From Chloroflexi bacterium RBG_16_68_14 (GTDB lineage: Bacteria > Chloroflexota > Dehalococcoidia > DSTF01 > RBG-16-68-14): 12,609 bases of DNA. A model generated the notes under the pieces. The model was given only the letters and a program-made list of their open reading frames with translations. It was not told the DNA's origin and did not search any database. A program made the position numbers and the translations under genes. Positions 6,822-11,925 of the stretch are shown here, piece by piece. Location: the NCBI GenBank assembly GCA_001796995.1, contig MGOB01000024.1, positions 50,703-63,311 on the forward strand, written 5' to 3'. Numbering within the stretch: the first letter of the stretch is position 1; each line of letters starts with the position of its first letter.

Positions 6822-6845
6822 AGAGCCGCCCTCTTGGACGGCTCT
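6822..6845 (-). other. Hairpin between the basic-protein and HicA-like genes
   Basis: Arms AGAGCCG (6822-6828) and CGGCTCT (6839-6845) pair perfectly over 7 bp, with two more G-C pairs after a bulge. It starts 1 bp after the stop of the basic-protein gene. No T-run follows on the minus strand (ACGATTTCT), so it is a weak terminator at best and may serve as an attenuator or a stability element. Confidence 0.4.
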
Positions 6846-6846
6846 G

Positions 6847-7122
6847 TTAAGGGCGCGGCGATGGCTCTCGTGCGCGGGCCCTCTTTAGCTTCTTGACTTG
6901 TCGTCGGCGCCAGCGACGGTATCGGCTCCGCGCGCGCCTCCACTCTACCCTCAGAGCTTCCCATCGATCAGGCGTCGCCTTCAGCCTTTCCTTCAGTTTC
7001 GCCTTGACCTCCCTGGACAGGTCGGCCAGGCTCGTGAGCCTCGGCTCCCCGCCGGGTCGGTCGTCCCAATACGGACGATCACCAATCTGAATGGGCCACC
7101 GTCCGTTTCGGCGTCGTGCCAT
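6847..7122 (-). CDS. Small basic protein, first gene of the ubiquitin-like operon, unknown function
   Basis: 91 residues, very rich in Arg and Lys; I recognise no family. The N-terminus (MARRRNGRW) is followed by a Gly/Pro/Asp stretch with Trp and Tyr, then a predicted helical region from about residue 30 onward (SLADLSREVKAKLKERLK) ending in clustered basic residues (about 60-86). The start at 7122 has a strong AAGGAGG 7 nt upstream, which supports real translation. Being first after the promoter, it could be a nucleic-acid-binding partner of the HicA-like protein or a Lys-rich Ubl acceptor; both ideas are inference. The composition is unlike HicB. Confidence 0.55.
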   Translation of the reverse strand: MARRRNGRWPIQIGDRPYWDDRPGGEPRLTSLADLSREVKAKLKERLKATPDRWEALRVEWRRARSRYRRWRRRQVKKLKRARAREPSPRP

Positions 7123-7279
7123 GTCTGGCCTCCTTCCTGTGCTCCCGCTTGTACACCACGGAATGCAGGCCTGACCAGCCTGGGTTGCGCCTCCGGCATC
7201 TCCGGGGCGTCCGTTCCCGCCCTGGTCCCCGATATTCTATTGGTAAAGCTGCTACACGGTCCGCACTGACCGAGTACCT

Positions 7280-7289
7280 ATGTGCACAT
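7280..7289. promoter_or_regulatory. Candidate operator at the ubiquitin-like operon promoter
   Basis: ATGTGCACAT is a perfect 10 bp palindrome covering the predicted transcription start and touching the -10 of the minus-strand promoter. TGTGCACATTC (7281-7291) recurs as TGTACACATTC (7409-7419) with one mismatch. Binding here would block initiation. Confidence 0.5.
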
Positions 7290-7317
7290 TCTAATGCCCG
7301 ACATGGGCTCCTGTCAA
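7288..7317 (-). promoter_or_regulatory. Sigma70-type promoter of the ubiquitin-like operon
   Basis: Minus strand: -35 TTGACA (7317-7312, 6/6 consensus), 18 bp spacer, -10 TAGAAT (7293-7288, 5/6). Transcription would begin near 7281 and give a leader of about 160 nt before the first start at 7122. This is the best promoter seen on this strand and places all eight genes in one unit. Confidence 0.7.
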
Positions 7318-7372
7318 CCTCTTTACCTCGTCTGCACGAAAATATGCCTCCTCGTGTGCGCGAGATGTGCCC

Positions 7373-7401
7373 TTGACCTTCAGCCGTGCGACGCCGATAA
7401 T
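7373..7401 (+). promoter_or_regulatory. Sigma70-type promoter of the XRE regulator gene
   Basis: -35 TTGACC (7373-7378, 5/6), 17 bp spacer, -10 GATAAT (7396-7401, 5/6). The predicted start near 7408 leaves a ~113 nt leader before the ATG at 7521. It diverges from the ubiquitin-like operon promoter, with about 125 bp between the two predicted start sites. Confidence 0.65.
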
Positions 7402-7406
7402 GCCAG

Positions 7407-7416
7407 TGTGTACACA
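7407..7416. promoter_or_regulatory. Candidate operator at the XRE gene promoter
   Basis: TGTGTACACA is a perfect 10 bp palindrome sitting exactly at the predicted start of the plus-strand promoter, and so can support autoregulation. It resembles the site at 7280-7289 in sequence and in position relative to its promoter. A partial third copy, GGTGTACAAG on the minus strand, lies near 7148-7157 in the operon leader. Confidence 0.5.
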
Positions 7417-7520
7417 TTCACGCTGACCGGGGTGGCGCGGCACCACGGCACTGTTAGAGACGACGATGGGTACGCTTGTGTGCCCTCTGTGGACAGAATC
7501 GGTCCAACTGGACGGACGGA

Positions 7521-8366
7521 ATGGCCCTAGCAGAGAACCTCAGAAGACTACGGTCAGAGCGACAGCTCAGTCGTGAGAAGCTGGCCAACCTGTGCGGTCC
7601 GGGATACGGCTACAGCACCATTGCGAACATCGAGAACCGGCGAGTCAAGAACCCGGACACCACCGTTATTGAGGCGATTGCGTCCGCGCTGGAGACTACG
7701 CCCGAGCAGCTCACGCAGGGGGAATTCAATGAGGTGGACGAGATCGCCAGGTTGTATGAGGTGCTGCTCAAGGGAGGCGATTTAGCATGCCTGGCTTGGG
7801 CGGGGAAGGCGCTGACCGAGTGCCGAGATTTCTTGCGGGCCCTGCAGCAGGAGCAGATTCGCAGTCCAGTGCCGCGGAAAGAAGCCATGGCCGACGCTGA
7901 GATCGGATGGTGGTTGGCCTTTATCGATGTGGCGCGGGCAACCGTTGACGCCACGAGCTGCGTCCCGTTAGCTGACTGGTGGGAAAGTGAAGCAGGGCAG
8001 CGCTACCTGGATAAGAATGTAGCGCTGATGGCGCTACACGCCGTTCGTGTGCGTCGCATATTCGTCTTCAACAGCCACGAGGACTACGACAAGAATCAAG
8101 CGCATGTCATGGACCAGCAGCGGGTCGGGATCGAAGTCGCATGCGCAATACTCGACGACCTTGATTCCGAGGGGCGGGCCCTGGCTGCTCAAGTCTGGGA
8201 CATTGCAATTGTGGATGGTAAGTGGCTCATTGATCTCCCGAATAATTTCACGCGCTCAGAAATTGCCGTCGGCTCAACGCTGACCAGCAACAAGCCCGTC
8301 GTCAGCCAAATGCAAGCCGCCTTCGACCGTCTGTGGAAGCTCTGCGCGACGAACAGGAATAGCTAA
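7521..8366 (+). CDS. XRE-family HTH regulator with large C-terminal domain
   Basis: 281 residues. The first ~65 residues are an HTH_3/XRE domain: AENLRRLRSERQLSREKLA, the turn at GYSTIANIENRR, then a helix ending ALETTPEQL. The remaining ~210 residues form a second domain with HAVRVRRIFVF, DQQRVGIEVACAI, and WDIAIVDGKWLIDLPNN through to FDRLWKLC. This region vaguely resembles a catalytically dead phospholipase-D-like sensor fold, without HKD motifs. The start at 7521 gives the HTH its normal N-terminus; the ribosome site is a weak GGACGGA. It probably represses its own promoter and the divergent ubiquitin-like operon through the paired dyads. The methyltransferase follows 18 bp downstream. 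The HTH call is firm, the C-terminal fold is tentative and the regulatory target is inferred. Confidence 0.83.
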   Translation: MALAENLRRLRSERQLSREKLANLCGPGYGYSTIANIENRRVKNPDTTVIEAIASALETTPEQLTQGEFNEVDEIARLYEVLLKGGDLACLAWAGKALTECRDFLRALQQEQIRSPVPRKEAMADAEIGWWLAFIDVARATVDATSCVPLADWWESEAGQRYLDKNVALMALHAVRVRRIFVFNSHEDYDKNQAHVMDQQRVGIEVACAILDDLDSEGRALAAQVWDIAIVDGKWLIDLPNNFTRSEIAVGSTLTSNKPVVSQMQAAFDRLWKLCATNRNS

Positions 8367-8384
8367 GGCGAAAGGACTGTCTCT

Positions 8385-9218
8385 TTGCTGCGTTCGATCG
8401 ATAGACATAGCCCTCGCCCCTCCCCTCATGATCGTCCATGTCGTCGACCAGTCGTAGAGAATCCCAAAGATCTCGTTGAGATCTGGGGCGAGTTTATCGA
8501 CTGGGATGGGAGAAGGGAGGGAGAGGATTGTTTCCTTGTTCGACAACTTCAGCAGCACGACTGTCACAAGGTCTTCGATTCGACGCTTGGCGATGGCTGC
8601 GACACGATATACCTAAGGAAGGAAGGCTTCGAGGTTTGGAGCAACGAAATAGATCCGGACTTCGAGAGGAAGGCGCGCGAAAACGCGGCCAAGAAACATA
8701 TTCCGCTGGAGCCGCCACCCTTAACACATGCCGACTGGCGTAATCTGGACCGCGAACCTACTCTGAAGGCCTACTCATTTGACGCCACAATTTGCTTAGG
8801 AAACTCCCTGACATATCTCTTTGATCGCCGGGACCAGCTGATCGCATTGGAGCAGTTTAGGCGTTTACTGCGCCCCGGCGGCATACTCATCATCGACGAA
8901 CGAAACTATCAATACTGGCTCGCTGACAAGGATCGAATCCTCCGTGAGCACGAGGTGCGATATAAGCATCGCTACGTCTATATCGCTGAGAAGGTCGAGG
9001 CTTATCCGGTTTTCATCGACCCGGCCGAGGTGGTCATTGAGTATAGCCATCGGGATGGACGATGGGGCCGGCTCCACCTATATCCTTTCAAGCGAGGTGA
9101 AATGAAGGAACTATTGGAGAGGGCGGGTTTCGAGCAGATCGAGCAATTTAGCGACTACAACGCCGAGTACACGGAATTAGCCGACTTTTACCACTACGTG
9201 TGCGTGAACCCCGGTTAG
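8385..9218 (+). CDS. Class I SAM methyltransferase, glycine N-methyltransferase-like
   Basis: 277 residues from a TTG start. Motif I is VFDSTLGDGCDT (63-74, D-x3-G-x-G for SAM), with acidic EID at 88-90, then DATICLGNSLTYL (133-145) and LLRPGGILIIDERNYQYW (161-178). The ICLGNS and RNY elements are characteristic of the glycine/sarcosine N-methyltransferase group, which methylates small amines or amino acids with SAM. No ATG or GTG is in frame before the conserved region, and AAAGGA precedes the TTG, so 8385 is the only supported start; the first ~22 residues look unconserved. It shares the reading frame of the upstream XRE gene, separated by a TAA, so the two are probably co-transcribed. The stretch is visibly AT-richer than the flanks, suggesting transfer. 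The substrate is unknown. Confidence 0.82.
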   Translation: MLRSIDRHSPRPSPHDRPCRRPVVENPKDLVEIWGEFIDWDGRREGEDCFLVRQLQQHDCHKVFDSTLGDGCDTIYLRKEGFEVWSNEIDPDFERKARENAAKKHIPLEPPPLTHADWRNLDREPTLKAYSFDATICLGNSLTYLFDRRDQLIALEQFRRLLRPGGILIIDERNYQYWLADKDRILREHEVRYKHRYVYIAEKVEAYPVFIDPAEVVIEYSHRDGRWGRLHLYPFKRGEMKELLERAGFEQIEQFSDYNAEYTELADFYHYVCVNPG

Positions 9219-9258
9219 GCGCCGCCGATTCGCGCGCCGCCGGAGAGCTGCGGCTGAC

Positions 9259-10482
9259 CTAGGGGAAATTCGCCGCCAAGAGCATGTCCAGCAGCATCGC
9301 CGCTTCTGCGCCATCGTAGCCTGCGTCAACGTGCTGCATCGAGTACTCTACCAACGCCGCGAAGCGCTCGGCTGCGCCGGGCCGAAACTCGCGCGCCAGG
9401 AAGAACGCGTATCCCAAGCGAAGGGCCGCTCCACACGGTCCAACTTTGCCCATGACCGAGAGGTGCGCTTGCGTGGGCTGGAACAGCGGCGTGAGGAACG
9501 TTTCGAATTGTCCTAGCACTGATTGAGCGAGTCGAGGCCGATGATCGAAGCACGCGATAGCCACCTCGGGAAGTATGAGAGGAGCGTTCTTTTCGCCGCT
9601 GACTACATCCTCGTCTGTGGGATAGTGCCATTGGTTGTCATCCCACTGCTTCTCAAGCCACGTGAGCGTGCTGATTAGGAGTTCAGTCATCCGCTCCCGC
9701 ACTGCGCCGCGTGGGTCGAGTGCAGACGGTTCACCCAAACAAGAATAAAGCAAGCCCGCTGCGTATGCCGACGCGTACAGGTCGCCTTGATCGTGGCCGG
9801 TGTCATAGGAGCGCCAGCCCCCTTCCGCGGACTGGAGGTGTCTCGCCGGATCGAGCATATTACCGAGGACTATCTTGGGTATCCGAGAGCCGGGATCGAC
9901 TACGTGCAGAATTTGGGCGGCCCGAATACTGTGTCTTACATGTACGCGTAACCGCTGCGGAGCCTGTGGATCTGAATACCCTGTAGAACTCACGGGCTCT
10001 CGAACCCAGCCGTCTGGCGCCAGCGCAACCATTCCGCGACCGGCCAGCTCTAGCATGCGTCTTGCGCGACTCCGTTGCGCTCGAGGCAGACGGTCAAGAT
10101 GCCTCCTCAAAACAAACACAGGCCATCCCGTGAAATACAGTCTTGGCTTCGTCTCTAGTCGTTTGTCTGCAGGCAAATATCGCTGTTCTTCTTCTTGTCG
10201 CTGGCTGCGACCGAACTGACCGATGAAAGCTCCTTCGTCGCTCTGATCCCAGCGCAAGAACTCGACCAACGCGCTAGTTGCATCCCTTGTGGTCATACCG
10301 GGGCGTAGCCGAGAGCGAGGACCCCTGCCGTCTCCCACTGGGAAGGCCATCGTCCGGCGCAGCAGTCGACCCATGGGTGACGTCGGCACTGGTACCTGGA
10401 AGAGGAGGTGTAGTATGCCACCACCGATGATCGTGCCCGCTATGCCAGCTGCCGTGAGGGCAAGCCACCACTCCAATGACAC
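9259..10482 (-). CDS. Membrane-anchored protein resembling an alpha/alpha-toroid (terpenoid-cyclase-like) fold
   Basis: 407 residues from a GTG start preceded by GGAG. An N-terminal hydrophobic segment (about 5-29, WWLALTAAGIAGTIIGGG) is followed by a long soluble part. QSAEGGWRSYDTGHDQG (217-233) with LYASAYAAGLL, then LTWLEKQWDDNQWHYPTDED (273-292), recall the Gly-Gly-Trp repeat helices of prenyltransferase and squalene-cyclase-type toroids. No DXDD or other cyclase acid motif is evident, so enzyme activity is doubtful. It ends 40 bp from the methyltransferase stop, in convergent orientation, with no clear terminator between them. It could be a peptide-binding or scaffold member of the fold. 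The gene is real by length and composition; the fold is a moderate guess and the function unknown. Confidence 0.68.
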   Translation of the reverse strand: MSLEWWLALTAAGIAGTIIGGGILHLLFQVPVPTSPMGRLLRRTMAFPVGDGRGPRSRLRPGMTTRDATSALVEFLRWDQSDEGAFIGQFGRSQRQEEEQRYLPADKRLETKPRLYFTGWPVFVLRRHLDRLPRAQRSRARRMLELAGRGMVALAPDGWVREPVSSTGYSDPQAPQRLRVHVRHSIRAAQILHVVDPGSRIPKIVLGNMLDPARHLQSAEGGWRSYDTGHDQGDLYASAYAAGLLYSCLGEPSALDPRGAVRERMTELLISTLTWLEKQWDDNQWHYPTDEDVVSGEKNAPLILPEVAIACFDHRPRLAQSVLGQFETFLTPLFQPTQAHLSVMGKVGPCGAALRLGYAFFLAREFRPGAAERFAALVEYSMQHVDAGYDGAEAAMLLDMLLAANFP

Positions 10483-10545
10483 CGAACGTCTCCGCTTACG
10501 CGCCTATACAGTACGACAACTATTAGATGCTCAAGCAGCATCAGC

Positions 10546-10707
10546 TTAGCGCGTCGGCTGGTGCCTCGTATAGTACTTGACAAGCGTCTTTGGCTGAACA
10601 TTTGATCGGCCCGCGTGGTCCGTCGACCAGGGAGCTGCGTTCAACTGCCCGCCATGGTGCGCCAGCGTCGCTTGCCACTCTGCGCGAAACTCCCTCCTGG
10701 CGCCCAT
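10546..10707 (-). CDS. Possible 53-residue ORF or gene fragment
   Basis: Minus-strand ATG at 10707 to TAA at 10546. The encoded residues (EFRAEWQATLAHHGG then QPKTLVKYYTRH) look more protein-like than the other frames here, but the ribosome site is weak (GAGGGG about 11 nt upstream) and an in-frame stop lies shortly before the ATG. I recognise no family. It may be the 3' end of a decayed gene continuing from the recombinase-like fragment at 10752-10862. Confidence 0.2.
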   Translation of the reverse strand: MGARREFRAEWQATLAHHGGQLNAAPWSTDHAGRSNVQPKTLVKYYTRHQPTR

Positions 10708-10751
10708 GGTCAGATTAGCCCCTCGGCCGCCCGGCCCGCGCTAGCCACTCC

Positions 10752-10862
10752 TCAAGCTGGTCCCGCGAGCAGCAGGCCGTCGCGGTCGGTGTACTGCCCG
10801 TATCGTGTCTCAAGCTGACGGAGGTTCCGCCACCCCAGCATCTTCGGTACCGCCCACGTGTT
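10752..10862 (-). pseudogene. Possible tyrosine-recombinase C-terminal remnant
   Basis: On the minus strand a frame ending at 10752 reads TWAVPKMLGWRNLRQLETRYGQY before its stop. This resembles the end of phage-type integrases (V-x-x-x-LG-H/W, then x-x-T-x-x-Y), with LGW in place of LGH and a Tyr in the nucleophile position. No catalytic Arg or HxxR is visible upstream in the same frame, so it would be a fragment. It lies beside an intact recombinase on the other strand. Short similarity could be chance. Confidence 0.25.
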
Positions 10863-10973
10863 GCCGCCGGACGCCTGACACGGTGCGGCCCTCCTACGCG
10901 TTTGACCCCGTAAGGTCCGCCTCTGGCGAAGTCGCCGGCGAATACGGCTCCATGCCCGCAGGAGGTGACGACG

Positions 10974-11630
10974 ATGATCGAGACGATCAATCAGACCGAG
11001 CGACACCTGGCAGGCCCCAGGGTGCTTCGGCCCCGCGACCTGGAGCGGCTGTTGGCCCAGCCCGACGCGCGTCGATGGCGGGGCCGCCGCGACCGTGCGC
11101 TGCTCGCGGTCATGGCCCTTGCGGGCCTCCGCGTCGGCGAGGCGGTGCGACTGATGCGGGAGAACGTCGACGTCGACCGGCGGCAAATTCGTCTGACGTT
11201 CACTAGCGCGAAGTCCGGCGTGCCGCGCACCGTGACGCTCCCGCCGACGGCGGCGCGGGCACTGCGGGCCTGGACCACCGATCCCCGCTGTGGGCGCTGG
11301 TGGCTCTTCGGCGGGCGACGCGGGGAGCACCTGACCCCGCGCGCTGTGGGCCTGGCGCTGGACCGCTACGCCGAGGCAGCCGGTCTTCCAGGTTGGCTGC
11401 ATCCCCACTCGCTCCGGCACTCGGCGGCCTCGATGCTCATGCGCGAGACCAGCGATCTTCTTCGCGTTCAGCGGTTCTTGGGGCACCGCGATCCCAAGAC
11501 CACCGAGCGGTTCTACCTGGCGTGGGCCGTGAAGGACGTGGACGAGTCGGCGGCAGCCCTGGAGCGGGCGTTGCACCCGGACGGCGGAGCGCCTCGCGTT
11601 CGGCGGGTCCGGAGGGACGCTACGGCCTAG
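10974..11630 (+). CDS. Tyrosine recombinase (XerC/D-like integrase), catalytic domain only
   Basis: 218 residues. All six catalytic positions of the family are visible: Arg53 (LAGLRVGEAVRL), Lys80 (TSAKSG), His145 and Arg148 (HSLRH), His171 (LGHRD) and nucleophile Tyr181 (ERFYLAW). These enzymes cut and rejoin DNA at short att-type sites through a 3'-phosphotyrosine bond. The usual length is near 300; the N-terminal SAM-like core-binding domain is missing, although the residues before Arg53 look native. The start at 10974 is chosen over GTG at 10965 because AGGAGG lies 8-9 nt upstream of the ATG. It could be the integrase of the island to its left. Activity without the core-binding domain is uncertain; some short stand-alone recombinases exist. 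Confidence 0.9.
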   Translation: MIETINQTERHLAGPRVLRPRDLERLLAQPDARRWRGRRDRALLAVMALAGLRVGEAVRLMRENVDVDRRQIRLTFTSAKSGVPRTVTLPPTAARALRAWTTDPRCGRWWLFGGRRGEHLTPRAVGLALDRYAEAAGLPGWLHPHSLRHSAASMLMRETSDLLRVQRFLGHRDPKTTERFYLAWAVKDVDESAAALERALHPDGGAPRVRRVRRDATA

Positions 11631-11687
11631 GCCGTGGTCTCTAACGCCCCGATGATGTTAAGCTGCGCACCCAACCTGGGCGGGGTC

Positions 11688-11716
11688 TTGACAGCCGCCG
11701 TTGGTTGTGAGACACT
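11688..11716 (+). promoter_or_regulatory. Possible promoter upstream of the structured leader and Hsp70 gene
   Basis: TTGACA (11688-11693, 6/6) with a 17 bp spacer to GACACT (11711-11716, 3/6). The -35 is perfect and the -10 poor. Transcription would start near 11720, at the first hairpin of the downstream structured segment. Confidence 0.35.
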
Positions 11717-11719
11717 ACC

Positions 11720-11843
11720 TCTCGCTTCGAGAACTGCCATGGTGAGGCGATGCCGCTAGGCTGCTTACGACCGCCGGTCGTCCTGCGGGACGGCCGGCTA
11801 GCTAGTCCACGAACCCGCCCCGACACTTGTCGGGGCGGGTTTT
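11720..11843 (+). ncRNA. Candidate small structured RNA or 5' leader before the Hsp70 gene
   Basis: About 124 nt with three perfect or near-perfect hairpins in a row: TCTCG-CTT-CGAGA (11720-11732), GCCGGTCGTCC/GGACGGCCGGC (11773-11783 with 11788-11798, one G-U), and a 13 bp stem with a T-run (11812-11843). The TTGACA at 11688 lies upstream. I could not match it to a known riboswitch, T-box or SRP RNA. It could be a stand-alone sRNA or an attenuated leader for the gene at 11926. Confidence 0.35.
11812..11843 (+). terminator. Rho-independent terminator
   Basis: Perfect 13 bp stem: AACCCGCCCCGAC (11812-11824), loop ACTT, GTCGGGGCGGGTT (11829-11841), followed by TT and CGTTT. It could end transcription from the recombinase gene 180 bp upstream or from the candidate small RNA, before the Hsp70 gene. 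Confidence 0.85.
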
Positions 11844-11882
11844 CGTTTCCCCGCGCACCGCCCCCCACCCTCAGAACCCTTC

Positions 11883-11904
11883 GGCAAGCTCAGGGCAAGC
11901 CCAG
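11883..11904. repeat. Short tandem repeat upstream of the Hsp70 gene
   Basis: Two adjacent 11 bp units, GGCAAGCTCAG (11883-11893) and GGCAAGCCCAG (11894-11904), differ by one base. They are flanked by CAGAACC at 11872-11878 and 11902-11908. The core resembles dispersed repeats ending in 'AAGCTCAGGG' that I recall from several high-GC genomes; this is only a recollection. Confidence 0.5.
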
Positions 11905-11925
11905 AACCTAGGATGGAGTAAGCTC

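Larger units (their letters stand above)
10483..10973. other. Largely non-coding interval with possible remnants
   Basis: About 490 bp between the divergent toroid-like gene and the recombinase. I see a weak possible promoter for the minus-strand gene around 10500-10535 (TTGAGC with a TGTATA-type -10 about 18 bp away) and TTGACA at 10577-10582 on the plus strand with a poor -10 (ATTTGA). No RNA gene is evident. Two minus-strand coding-like fragments are listed separately. Confidence 0.4.

Noticed and set aside
2344..7122. Pup-proteasome or CBASS system
   Set aside because: There is no Pup ligase, depupylase, proteasome subunit or nucleotidyl cyclase; the enzymes are E1/E2/JAB with a beta-grasp modifier.
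6550..7122. HicAB toxin-antitoxin pair
   Set aside because: The upstream basic protein shows neither a HicB-type RNase H-like segment nor a DNA-binding segment.
9219..9258. Terminator between the methyltransferase and the toroid-like gene
   Set aside because: Only 3-5 bp stems and no T-run.
10752..11576. Long minus-strand frame opposite the tyrosine recombinase
   Set aside because: Its composition (Arg/Pro/His rich) is that of an antisense shadow; the plus frame has all catalytic residues. Only its last ~35 codons, beyond the recombinase gene, were considered separately.
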